A stretch of 64,000 nt of DNA. Source: Paenibacillus dendritiformis (GTDB lineage Bacteria; Bacillota; Bacilli; Paenibacillales; Paenibacillaceae). The notes beneath the pieces were generated by a model. That model searched no databases. It was not told where the DNA came from and saw only the letters and a program-made list of their open reading frames with translations. The stretch spans positions 1,543,501 through 1,607,500 of the forward strand of contig NZ_AP025344.1 of the NCBI RefSeq assembly GCF_021654795.1. Direction: 5' to 3'. Within the stretch, counting starts at the first letter, position 1; every line of letters begins with the position of its first letter. Position numbers and translations under genes: made by a program. Positions 33,208 to 40,742 of the stretch are shown in pieces.

Positions 33208-34539
33208 ATGGACGTTATAGGATTAAATGACTTATTACCATTAGACAAGAAAGTAACCACTATTTATACAGGTTCGGAGCTTCTGCTTGCCTATGAACTC
33301 GACAAGTATGCCCAATCCATGCTGAAAAAGAAATTGGTTTTGTCCGATGTAACAATATCAGAGGAATTGCTCATCGGTGAACACTTCAGTTTCGTGATAA
33401 CAAACGGGCTTGATGTGGGGTTCAAACCAATCGGGACATTGAAACCTTACTCCGATAGGAACTTCTTTACAAAATCGGTTGAGGGAGTCTACTTTAAGAA
33501 AGATACCGATGATGAAGTAGTGTTTGAACTGCAATCAGATATTATGGCTAATCAAGCCTTGAATGCTTCAAGTAAAAAATCTGCAGGATACATCAGCTTA
33601 ATTGCTTATATCATGGTAAGAAGTGCTAAGGTCAACAAACCTATTCCGAAATTAATAATTGATCATGGGGCAGTTTATCCTGATGGTTTCGAATATGTGG
33701 ATCTTTACATCCTTATGCGATTCGGAAATAGTTTGCTCGATGGATTAGTCGAGATAAGGTATCTGGAAGAATCGAGCACAGATAAAATACAACTTGATAA
33801 ATTCTATAATGAAGCCGCAGATGGTCCATCCGAAATTAAAGAGCATCAATTTGATTGGATAGCTTTCGTTATGCAATTCAGACAGCGGGGATGGATGAAC
33901 CGATTCTACAATAAAGCAGAAAAGTTTCAATATCTTACAAGCGAATTCGAGATAGGTGATGTCGTACTGCTGTATGAACGTATAGGTGCAACGGAGTCCA
34001 ATCCGGGTAAACTTTCTGAGTGCTACCCTGCAGTAATTGAAAGGTTTGATGAAAACTCTATCTCATTAACATACTATCCAAGAGTCAAGACGAGATTGAC
34101 AGAGGAAATTGAAATTGATGCCATAAATTCAATTCCCGAAGAACTGCGTGTAGCCCAAAAGATACCTACGTATGTAAGGGAAAAAGGGAATCGAACTCTT
34201 ATAAGTCATCGAGATGATAAAATTATGAGATACGATCAAGAGACTTACTTTTTTGGAAAGACAGTAAAATTCAATCTAAATGATTTTGGTGTAGAGCGGT
34301 ATACATACAATGAAAATAATTTTCTTCAACAATTATTTGAAACAGATGGAAGCCATCAGTTCATTCCCACAAATGAAGGAGACAAACTAGCCTTCTTCTC
34401 AACAATTGATACGGTCTATCATGTGTTCGAAGATTACAATGTGGAGTATAACAAAGATAGGTTCCTAGAGAAGTATTATTATTCAAAAAATAGAAAGCCA
34501 GGATACTCGATTAGATTATTAGGTCGGAAGGAGGGGTAA
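33208..34539 (+). CDS. Unknown 443-aa protein
   Basis: ATG 33208 is chosen because AAAGGAGAG precedes it; a TTG at 33181 is less well placed. The protein is soluble and rich in Tyr, Phe and acidic residues. Segments such as LIIDHGAVYPDGFEYVDLYILMRFG and KLAFFSTIDTVYHVFEDYN are distinctive but match no family I know. The following gene starts two bases after the stop with a strong ribosome site inside this gene's end, so the two are certainly co-translated. Their joint role may be defensive or replicative; the sequence does not say. Confidence 0.6.
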   Translation: MDVIGLNDLLPLDKKVTTIYTGSELLLAYELDKYAQSMLKKKLVLSDVTISEELLIGEHFSFVITNGLDVGFKPIGTLKPYSDRNFFTKSVEGVYFKKDTDDEVVFELQSDIMANQALNASSKKSAGYISLIAYIMVRSAKVNKPIPKLIIDHGAVYPDGFEYVDLYILMRFGNSLLDGLVEIRYLEESSTDKIQLDKFYNEAADGPSEIKEHQFDWIAFVMQFRQRGWMNRFYNKAEKFQYLTSEFEIGDVVLLYERIGATESNPGKLSECYPAVIERFDENSISLTYYPRVKTRLTEEIEIDAINSIPEELRVAQKIPTYVREKGNRTLISHRDDKIMRYDQETYFFGKTVKFNLNDFGVERYTYNENNFLQQLFETDGSHQFIPTNEGDKLAFFSTIDTVYHVFEDYNVEYNKDRFLEKYYYSKNRKPGYSIRLLGRKEG

Positions 34540-34540
34540 A

Positions 34541-35251
34541 ATGGGTGCTGGTAAGAAAACAAAATATAATTCAAAATTTATTGAAATCGGTGAACAGATA
34601 ATAGCTGATATGCCAAAGAGTCAACGAGAGAATTTATGTTCCTTGTCTCATACTCTACATTTTGTTGCTTTACTCGGATTTCAATCATTTAAGTCGAAGC
34701 GTAACCTCATAAATGAGGATAGGAAGTCTAAATCATGTCCTTTTAAGGTTGGTATCTCTCTTTATTCTGATATTGACATTGAGGTTCCTGTCATAGATGT
34801 TCTTTTAGACAAACACACGGAAATAACAATGAATCAAATTGGAAGTCGGAGTATAAAAAAGGAAGAAGAGTTTGATCTTACGTATTACGAGTTTATGTTC
34901 TTGATGTTAAGGGATGAGTACGCTGGTTTTTTTGAAGCTAATGATGATCCTAGAGGTGGCTATGTTTCCTTATATTTGAAAGCATTTGAAAAAGGAGACG
35001 CCAAGTTACCCACACCATCGATTCAATTTAAGAGAAATAAGCCCAAGAACAAATCAGGTTATAGAGAAGATGTTGTTCCAATTACTGAAAAGATCATCCC
35101 AATCGACAAGAAAGTTCAAGGTGAATGGAAGGTAATACCGAAGTACGCAGATAAGTATGGTCCATTACTGGAGCATCTACTAAAAAAGAGAGAAGAAGGC
35201 AAGAAGCGGATAGCACAAAGCATGAGGGAATTGCATTTAACATCCAAATAA
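34541..35251 (+). CDS. Unknown 236-aa protein, coupled partner of 33208
   Basis: A basic protein (many Lys, with a Lys/Arg-rich C-terminal helix KKREEGKKRIAQSMREL). The central part has FDLTYYEFMFLMLRDEYAGFF. ATG 34541 follows GGAAGGAGGGG. No family recognised. It ends before a strong terminator, so 33208-35251 is a two-gene operon lying directly before the helicase gene. Confidence 0.6.
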   Translation: MGAGKKTKYNSKFIEIGEQIIADMPKSQRENLCSLSHTLHFVALLGFQSFKSKRNLINEDRKSKSCPFKVGISLYSDIDIEVPVIDVLLDKHTEITMNQIGSRSIKKEEEFDLTYYEFMFLMLRDEYAGFFEANDDPRGGYVSLYLKAFEKGDAKLPTPSIQFKRNKPKNKSGYREDVVPITEKIIPIDKKVQGEWKVIPKYADKYGPLLEHLLKKREEGKKRIAQSMRELHLTSK

Positions 35252-35261
35252 AAACCTGACT

Positions 35262-35299
35262 ACAGTGTAGAATACCTTTGGTGTTCTACACTGTTTTAT
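35262..35299 (+). terminator. Terminator of the two-gene unknown operon
   Basis: ACAGTGTAGAA pairs with TTCTACACTGT over an 11-base loop, followed by TTTATT. Confidence 0.85.
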
Positions 35300-35339
35300 T
35301 AATCCTAAATAATAGGGGTCATTTTTTTTTATTATGTAG

Positions 35340-35375
35340 GAGTTGAGACGAAAATTAGGAAAGTGCTCAAGAGTC
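35340..35375 (+). promoter_or_regulatory. Shared upstream box GAGTTGA-N21-CAAGAGTC (copy 2, helicase)
   Basis: GAGTTGA and CAAGAGTC with the same 21-base spacing as copies 1 and 3 and a related centre (AAAATTAG). It ends 42 bases before the helicase start codon. Confidence 0.5.
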
Positions 35376-35417
35376 TCGGAGAGATAGATAATCAAACCGA
35401 GAAAGGTGTGCTTAAAA

Positions 35418-36833
35418 ATGGCAGCATCATATCAAACTCTTGAAGTCATGAAATCCTGTCTTTCACCAATTGTAGAACAGCTCGATGAGCGGCTGGCTCT
35501 TAAGGAACGGGGAATAACTTATGGAAAGAAAGATTTAGAAATGAACGTAAATATTTTCGTTTCATATGTATTAAGCCGAATGCACTTAGTTCAACTTAAT
35601 GGGCAGATTTATTCTTATTGTAATAAGGGGTATTACATTGAAATGAATCGTAATATTTTATTGACGATTTGCCGAGGCATCGTACTTGAAGCCCATTCTA
35701 CTGGTTGGCTTCCGAAATGGGAGAGCGAGTATTACAAAGCGTTGATAAGAGAAATACCATATGTTGATGCTATGAATCCCGATAAGGGATTTATAAATCT
35801 AGCCAACGGAATGTTGAATCTTTACACGATGGATTTTGTTGATCATGATCCGAGGTTTCTATCCACCATACAAATACCGATTGAGTACAACAAAACTGCA
35901 TCGTGTCCGAAGTTTGAAGAATTCCTATTCGACATCTTTGAAGGTGACGAGGAACGTATTAAGCTTGTTCAGGAAATAATGGGTTACTGCTTCATACCGG
36001 ACATAAAGATTCAAAAGGCGTTCTTCTTTATTGGATCAGGATCAAATGGTAAGAGTGTACTATCAGAAATCATTCGTTACTTAATCGGAATAGAAAATGT
36101 ATCAAATGTCTCGTTGAAAGATCTCGGTGGTCGTTTTGGTATGCAAAACTTGCCGGAAAAACTGGTGAATGTTTCGACTGAGAATGAATTTGATCGGAAA
36201 TTCAACACTCAGAACTTCAAAATCTTAACTGGTGGAGATGCAGTAAACGTCGAGCAGAAATTCAAAGCTTCTTTCAACACACGATTATTCGCTAAGACGA
36301 TTGTTCTGCTGAACAGTATGATGGATTCCAACGATTTAACGAACGGGTATTTTAGAAGACTTCAAATCATACCATTCAACAAAATCTATCGGGAGTTGAG
36401 AGCAGGCGAAGCCCCTATTGAGGGGGTAAGCTACATGGACAAGTCACTTCTCGATAAGCTGCTGACAGAATTACCAGGCATACTGAATTTTGCAATGAAA
36501 GGCTTGGCTCGTTTAATCGATAACAACTTTAATTTGACCGAAAGTAAAGTGTGTGAAAAAGCATTAGAGGATTATAAGGTCAGTCAAAACCCGCTCCCCG
36601 AGTATTTCAAAGCGCGGGTATTTTGGGCTGGAGGTGAACAGACCTTAAGATCAGACTTTAAGCGAGATTTTTCAAGATGGGCAGATAATAATGGCTTGGA
36701 CAATGTAAAGTCCATAGGCTCCACAAAGTTTTGGGAGATGTTCAGCAGAGTTCTCATCGAGCAAGGCATTAAAGTTCGCGAGAAGAAAATCAATGGTGAT
36801 TATTATGTCGAGGGGCTTGGGATTAATTATTAA
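35418..36833 (+). CDS. D5/P4-family primase-helicase (Cch-like)
   Basis: A 471-residue SF3-type helicase. The N-terminal half is the D5-N-like region, including GFINLANGMLNLYTMDFVDHDP. The ATPase has Walker A FIGSGSNGKSVL (206-213), a following acidic strand LVNVSTENEF, and the sensor and arginine-finger region (FAKTIVLLNSM, FRRLQIIPF). The C-terminus has a D5-like winged-helix tail. There is no separate primase motif, so it probably unwinds DNA at an element origin, as Cch does in SCC islands. ATG 35418 is used; GTG 35406 overlaps the AAAGG ribosome site. It shares an upstream box with the recombinase operon. Confidence 0.9.
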   Translation: MAASYQTLEVMKSCLSPIVEQLDERLALKERGITYGKKDLEMNVNIFVSYVLSRMHLVQLNGQIYSYCNKGYYIEMNRNILLTICRGIVLEAHSTGWLPKWESEYYKALIREIPYVDAMNPDKGFINLANGMLNLYTMDFVDHDPRFLSTIQIPIEYNKTASCPKFEEFLFDIFEGDEERIKLVQEIMGYCFIPDIKIQKAFFFIGSGSNGKSVLSEIIRYLIGIENVSNVSLKDLGGRFGMQNLPEKLVNVSTENEFDRKFNTQNFKILTGGDAVNVEQKFKASFNTRLFAKTIVLLNSMMDSNDLTNGYFRRLQIIPFNKIYRELRAGEAPIEGVSYMDKSLLDKLLTELPGILNFAMKGLARLIDNNFNLTESKVCEKALEDYKVSQNPLPEYFKARVFWAGGEQTLRSDFKRDFSRWADNNGLDNVKSIGSTKFWEMFSRVLIEQGIKVREKKINGDYYVEGLGINY

Positions 36834-36884
36834 TTCCCGATCTATATGTCTCTACAATGTCGCTATGAAAATGGAGGAGTAAGT

Positions 36885-37427
36885 ATGATGAGAGAATTGC
36901 TATTTGATCGGTTCGGTACGGAAAAAAGCAGGAAATCGGAAGTGACGGATAAAGTATTACTGGAATTCAAAAATCTCATTGCTTCAAAACCTTGCACTAA
37001 TGAGATTAATTATGGGATTGAACTTGCAAAAGGACTTATGAAGATTAACGGTTATGATGAGAAGATAATTGAAAATTTTCGAGAGGGTAAGATTCTAAAA
37101 TCTGATATCTGTGGGTATTTTCCTGACCTCACAATGAATCTTTCTAGCTTTGATTTAGAAACCATTACAAAACTTGAGGATGCGGGTTTTATTGTTTATC
37201 AAATTTTTGAACGTCAAATTTTTCGCAAACCAAACTGGGATATAATATCAACTTACCTTACTTCTACATCTAACTTTGAATTAGTAGAGTTCTCTGTTGT
37301 CCATGCAATAGATGGGGTATTAGCTTTTGAAGTAATCCACGATGAAAATGGCATTATAAAGAAGCAGAATTTTGAAGAAGTATGTCCGTTGATAGTGAAT
37401 GGAATACCAATTGGACTCAACTATTAA
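36885..37427 (+). CDS. Unknown 180-aa protein after the helicase
   Basis: Begins at ATG 36885 behind TGGAGGAG; an upstream in-frame start gives a 13-residue leader without support. It lies about 50 bases after the helicase and before a strong terminator, so the two probably share a transcript. The product is acidic and soluble with a possible strand-helix C-terminal half (FELVEFSVVHAIDGVLAFEVI). No family recognised. A helicase accessory factor is a reasonable guess. Confidence 0.6.
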   Translation: MMRELLFDRFGTEKSRKSEVTDKVLLEFKNLIASKPCTNEINYGIELAKGLMKINGYDEKIIENFREGKILKSDICGYFPDLTMNLSSFDLETITKLEDAGFIVYQIFERQIFRKPNWDIISTYLTSTSNFELVEFSVVHAIDGVLAFEVIHDENGIIKKQNFEEVCPLIVNGIPIGLNY

Positions 37428-37444
37428 TGTAATTATCAAAACCC

Positions 37445-37487
37445 CCAGTCCCTTGACTAGAAATAGTTAGGGAACTGGTTTTTTTTC
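37445..37487 (+). terminator. Terminator of the helicase unit
   Basis: CCAGTCCC pairs with GGGAACTGG (one bulge) across a loop of 17 bases, followed by eight T. Confidence 0.8.
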
Positions 37488-37533
37488 TTTCGAGCCATAT
37501 TCGAATTATAGGCAATCACAAGTTATCTTATTG

Positions 37534-37569
37534 GAGTTGACTTAAACTTACGAACATTTTTCAAGAGTC
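37534..37569 (+). promoter_or_regulatory. Shared upstream box GAGTTGA-N21-CAAGAGTC (copy 3, recombinase operon)
   Basis: Same spacing as the copies at 11494 and 35340, with AACTTACG at the same offset as copy 1. It ends 57 bases before the first small gene of the recombinase operon, nearly the same distance as in copy 1. Confidence 0.5.
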
Positions 37570-37626
37570 CTTAACAAGCAGGCATGGAGTTACCGCTCCA
37601 AATATCGTGCAAACGGAGTGTTAAAC

Positions 37627-37731
37627 ATGTCTGTAATCATTAGTAAGTCTATCAAGTCAAAGTCCTTCCTCTCCAAGGTCTGGTATTCCAAAATGTCAAT
37701 GTTGCGGGTCATTGGAGGTGCATTATCTTGA
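37627..37731 (+). CDS. 34-aa basic small protein at the head of the recombinase operon
   Basis: ATG 37627 to TGA 37731, with AACGGAGTG upstream. The product is basic and serine-rich (MSVIISKSIKSKSFLSKVWY). Its stop overlaps the start of the 80-residue protein as TTGA, a sign of translational coupling. It could be a leader peptide controlling the operon or a genuine small protein. The position between the shared regulatory box and two coupled genes is the support. Confidence 0.55.
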   Translation: MSVIISKSIKSKSFLSKVWYSKMSMLRVIGGALS

Positions 37732-37970
37732 TTAAAGTGAAGATGGATAATGCAAATAAGTTGGTGTATGTCTGGATGACTGAGCAGGATAAGGATTCGG
37801 CGGAATTTTTGGAACTCAAGGAAGATCTCAAGACCAGAAAATTCAAGTCCTATAAACTGATCACATTCGTTTCTGGGACTGATGATGTCCTTGTTGGTCT
37901 TGAAAAAGTAGTGCTTCAAAACGCACTCAAAAACAATGTTGAACCAGTTTTCGATACCAAGGTACAATGA
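37728..37970 (+). CDS. 80-aa protein upstream of the large serine recombinase
   Basis: Start TTG 37728 after GGAGG, overlapping the previous stop. The sequence KMDNANKLVYVWMTEQDKD...YKLITFVSGTDDVLVGLEKVV shows an alternating strand-helix pattern. I do not know its family. It precedes the recombinase by 39 bases in one operon. A role as recombination directionality factor or recombinase partner is plausible from position but unproven. Confidence 0.65.
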   Translation: MIKVKMDNANKLVYVWMTEQDKDSAEFLELKEDLKTRKFKSYKLITFVSGTDDVLVGLEKVVLQNALKNNVEPVFDTKVQ

Positions 37971-38009
37971 CCCAAATCCAATGAAAATATAAGAAGTGGG
38001 GTATCAAAT

Positions 38010-39845
38010 ATGACTAATTTTAAGGTTGTAAATTCTGGAGATAAGTGTTTGTTGATTGGTTATACGCGTATTAGCCGCGATGAAGATAGAAAGAACTATG
38101 CTACAATTATTGCCCAAAAGAAGATTATTGCGAATCATGCAAAAGAGGTATTTGGAAAAGAAATTCCTGAAAAGAACTTGTACGAAGATGATAATTACAG
38201 CGGATATTCATTCAACAGACCTGATTTTAATCGGATGTTAGGAGATATTAATTTTGCAATTGAAAATGGGTATCAAGTAGTACTTTTGGTAAAGGATATA
38301 TCACGAATCGGGCGGCATAATGCTTATACATTGCTGTTTCTCGAAGATATGAAAAGGCTAGGTGTTCGAGTAATTCTAATAAGTGATAGCTACGACTCAT
38401 TTGTTGATGATGACTCGATACTTGGAATTAAAACGTGGTATAATGAGAGGTATGTCAAAGATATAAGTACCAAAATAAAAGATAACAACAAGACAAAAAT
38501 GATTGATGGCAAGTATTTGTCAGCAGTTCCTTACGGCTACAAGAGAGATCCGCTTGACCGAGAGAAAGTAATTATTGATGAAGAGACTGCTTGGGTAGTT
38601 AAGAAGATATTCGAAATGTATTTACAAGGTGACGGCTACAGAAAAATTTGTATTTATCTGACTGAAAACGAAGTACCTACTCCATCAATGGTCATCCAAA
38701 GAAACAAAGAAGCTGAAGGTAAAGTTTACAAAAAAGATGTTACGCATGTTTGGGTTCAGCGAATGGTTCAAAGAATCGTAAGAAATGACTTTTACATTGG
38801 AGTACTTCGACAAGGTAAATATAAGCTTGCTGAGATCAATGGGAAAATTCTGAGGGTCGATCCGTCTCAGCACTATGTGTTTGCAAATAATCACGAACCT
38901 CTGGTAAGTGTGGAGGATTTCGAACTTGCACAGGAGATCGCTGAAAAACGTCTCACCATGCATTATAGAGGTTCGGGACATAAGCATGTAAACCTATTCA
39001 CTGGCTTTCTTGTTTGTGCCGATTGCGGACGCGGTTTTGTTGCACTTAATAAGGAAGGTAAACATAAGTCCTACATATGCGGGACATATAGAAGAGTAGG
39101 TAAAATAGCTTGTACAACACATTACATCTTAGATCGAACATTGCTGCTTGCAATAAAAGCCCATCTTGTTGTCCTCAGAGAAAAACTGAGCGATGCAATT
39201 AGTGGTTTTGATGGTAAATTGAAAGATCAGGTGAAGAGAACCGACAATCTAGATAAGTCCCTCCAGAGGCTAAATTCAAGTCTAAAGCAACTTTCTGATG
39301 AACTGAAAGTAACAATGAAGCAGAGGATAAATGAAGTTGCTCGAAGCCCCGAAGATGAGGAAATTATCTCAGAAGCATATGCAGAAATTGAAGCGGAGAA
39401 GCGTGTGCTAATCAAAGATATTCAAAGGCAGATTGATGATTTAACTGAAATTAAAAAGCAATCTTCAAGGTTTCAGGAAGGTTCAGTTACTGCTTTGAGT
39501 GTTCTTGATGAACTTATTGGAAAAGAGATGTTTGATCGTAAGGATCTTAGTTTGTTAGTTGATAAAATAATTGTCAACGAAGACGGAGAACCTACAATTT
39601 ACTTGAAAGCCAATATTGAGAAATTGCTACAGTACGAAGGTGGGGATCATGACCCTGATGGTAACGGTGGCGGCTATAAAGCCACCGTTACTTATAAAGC
39701 GGGGGCGGTAATCAAAACATTAGTTTCTACTTTGGCGTCAAACTTTTATGGCGGGGAACTCGTCAATGATACTGTCGGCTTAAAAGAACCATCGTGCACT
39801 ACAAGGCTGGCTCCTACGGCATACAAGGCGTCGGAGCCACGCTAG
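38010..39845 (+). CDS. Large serine recombinase (integrase/excisionase of the element)
   Basis: A 611-residue enzyme with all usual parts: resolvase domain with Ser22 in YTRISRDED, then [14 protein letters not shown] and KDISRIGR; the Recombinase domain ([11 protein letters not shown]...[12 protein letters not shown]); a zinc ribbon (CADCGRGF and [15 protein letters not shown]); and a coiled coil (about 410-490). The start ATG 38010 follows AAGTGGGG. The reading frame crosses the attachment junction, so its last 14 or so codons and its stop codon come from maf DNA. In the circular element the C-terminus would differ. Confidence 0.95.
   Translation: MTNFKVVNSGDKCLLIGYTRISRDEDRKNYATIIAQKKIIANHAKEVFGKEIPEKNLYEDDNYSGYSFNRPDFNRMLGDINFAIENGYQVVLLVKDISRIGRHNAYTLLFLEDMKRLGVRVILISDSYDSFVDDDSILGIKTWYNERYVKDISTKIKDNNKTKMIDGKYLSAVPYGYKRDPLDREKVIIDEETAWVVKKIFEMYLQGDGYRKICIYLTENEVPTPSMVIQRNKEAEGKVYKKDVTHVWVQRMVQRIVRNDFYIGVLRQGKYKLAEINGKILRVDPSQHYVFANNHEPLVSVEDFELAQEIAEKRLTMHYRGSGHKHVNLFTGFLVCADCGRGFVALNKEGKHKSYICGTYRRVGKIACTTHYILDRTLLLAIKAHLVVLREKLSDAISGFDGKLKDQVKRTDNLDKSLQRLNSSLKQLSDELKVTMKQRINEVARSPEDEEIISEAYAEIEAEKRVLIKDIQRQIDDLTEIKKQSSRFQEGSVTALSVLDELIGKEMFDRKDLSLLVDKIIVNEDGEPTIYLKANIEKLLQYEGGDHDPDGNGGGYKATVTYKAGAVIKTLVSTLASNFYGGELVNDTVGLKEPSCTTRLAPTAYKASEPR
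39661..39691. repeat. Perfect 11-bp inverted repeat inside the recombinase gene
   Basis: GTAACGGTGGC and GCCACCGTTAC flank a nine-base loop. There is no T run after it, so it does not look like a terminator. It lies about 110 bases before the attachment junction. Confidence 0.6.
39795..39812. other. Right attachment junction (attR) in maf
   Basis: From 39803 rightwards the sequence encodes KAGSYGIQG of Maf; left of it the frame loses Maf character (the usual Asp before KAG is replaced). The strand exchange must lie close to here, within or next to CACTACAAGGCTGGC. The exact core dinucleotide needs the left junction or an empty site. Confidence 0.7.
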
Positions 39846-39940
39846 TCGAGCGAATCGAAGGTTGTTATTTCAATGTAGTAGGTCTTCCGTTATCGCTCCT
39901 GACCGAAATGCTTGAGCCATTCGGAATCAGAGTGCCATAG
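39803..39940 (+). pseudogene. maf: 3' remnant of maf (nucleotide pyrophosphatase) cut by the element
   Basis: The frame [20 protein letters not shown] followed by [13 protein letters not shown] is the conserved end of Maf, a nucleoside-triphosphate pyrophosphatase linked to division control. Only 45 codons remain, with no start in frame. The 5' part must lie at the far end of the element outside the window. Maf should therefore be inactive while the element is integrated and restored on precise excision. The position directly before radC fits the normal maf-radC-mreB order of these bacteria. Confidence 0.85.
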
Positions 39941-40013
39941 AACGCCGGGAGTCCGGCAGGCAAGAAGCTTGGGACAGGAATGCCGCAATCCAATATTCAG
40001 GAGGTTGTGCGAC

Positions 40014-40700
40014 ATGGAACATCACCCGCTTCTTCGCGATCTGCCCCATGGCGAGCGCCCGAGAGAGCGCATGCTGCATTACGGGGCGGAAGCGTTAAGC
40101 CATGCGGAATTGTTGGCGATTTTGCTGCGGACAGGGACGAAGGACGAATCGGCCGTCGTCCTGGCGCAGCGCATTTTGAACCGGGCAGGTCATTTACGTT
40201 ACCTGCCCGATCTGTCGGTGACTGAGCTGACGCAGACTCGCGGAGTCGGCTTGGCGAAGGCGATTCAGCTCAAGGCCGGCTTGGAGCTGGGCAGGCGGAT
40301 GGCGCGATCACGCAGCGGTGACGCGATTACGATCCGGCGGCCGCAGGATGCTGCGGGATGGCTGATGGAATCGATGCGTTACTATCAGCAGGAGCATTTT
40401 GTTTGTCTTTTCTTGAATACGAAAAACCGGATTATTGCTCAACAAACGATTACGATCGGCATATTAGACGCCTCTCTCGTTCATCCGCGCGAAGTGTATC
40501 GCGCCGCCTTGAAATACGGCGCGGCTTCCATCATTTGCGCACATAATCATCCGAGCGGCGATCCGACGCCGAGCCCGGAAGACGCGTCCATCACCAGGCG
40601 GCTCGTCGAGGCGGGCGAGATTGTCGGCATTGACCTGCTGGACCATTTGGTCATCGGAGATAATCAATATGTGAGTTTGAAGGAACGCGGACTCATGTAA
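40014..40700 (+). CDS. radC: RadC-family JAB/MPN-domain protein
   Basis: A 228-residue protein with an N-terminal helix-hairpin-helix-like part (LTQTRGVGLAKAIQLKAGLELG) and a C-terminal JAB metalloprotease-like domain with the zinc signature HNHPSGDPTPSPED. ATG 40014 follows CAGGAGG; an upstream in-frame start at 39912 overlaps the maf remnant and is not credible. RadC-type proteins are widespread; the biochemical role is unclear despite the name. It is the first intact chromosomal gene after the element and heads the shape-gene cluster. Confidence 0.95.
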   Translation: MEHHPLLRDLPHGERPRERMLHYGAEALSHAELLAILLRTGTKDESAVVLAQRILNRAGHLRYLPDLSVTELTQTRGVGLAKAIQLKAGLELGRRMARSRSGDAITIRRPQDAAGWLMESMRYYQQEHFVCLFLNTKNRIIAQQTITIGILDASLVHPREVYRAALKYGAASIICAHNHPSGDPTPSPEDASITRRLVEAGEIVGIDLLDHLVIGDNQYVSLKERGLM

Positions 40701-40742
40701 TATAATGATTGAGATTGAGGCTATAAAAAGGAGATTGACAAC

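Larger units (their letters stand above)
229..38003 (+). repeat. Dispersed oriented motif GGGGTAW, about 36 copies on the + strand only
   Basis: Reading both strands by eye I count 36 copies of GGGGTA on the + strand of the element and none of TACCCC. Every copy is followed by A or T. Copies lie in all three codon frames (for example Asp-Gly-Val at 1975, Ser-Gly-Tyr at 8196, Arg-Gly-Ile at 4412), in ribosome-binding sites (8471, 14766, 32462, 34533, 37998), in non-coding DNA (229, 6628, 7223, 13345) and antisense to a minus-strand gene (19636, 20868). Average spacing is about 1.1 kb. The related GGGGTT is also skewed to this strand. Confidence 0.8.
1..39802. mobile_element. SCC-like serine-recombinase/helicase island inserted in maf (right part only)
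   Basis: The right boundary is seen directly: the recombinase reading frame runs into a 45-codon 3' fragment of maf, and base composition changes from AT-rich to GC-rich at that point. The island encodes a large serine recombinase, a D5/P4-family helicase and a DUF1413-type protein, a set known from staphylococcal SCC elements. It also carries a type I restriction-modification locus and several nuclease-like genes. No 5' part of maf is found, so the left attachment site must lie left of the window and the element exceeds 39.8 kb. The SCC-like label is an inference from gene content. Integration is in maf, not rlmH as in SCC. Confidence 0.85.

Noticed and set aside
229..38003. GGGGTA excess as a by-product of Gly-Val codon pairs
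   Set aside because: Copies occur in all three codon frames, in intergenic DNA and antisense to the gene at 19086-21251, so a codon-pair effect cannot explain the set.
39661..39691. Terminator of the serine recombinase
   Set aside because: The hairpin is perfect but lies within the gene and has no following T run.
39757..39765. AACTCGTCA near the right end, identical to the first nine bases of the loxP-like arm at 7416
   Set aside because: A single nine-base match within coding sequence, without a partner arm, is within chance for 40 kb.
1..39802. tRNA gene as integration target
   Set aside because: No tRNA-like cloverleaf was seen at the right boundary; the junction is clearly within maf.
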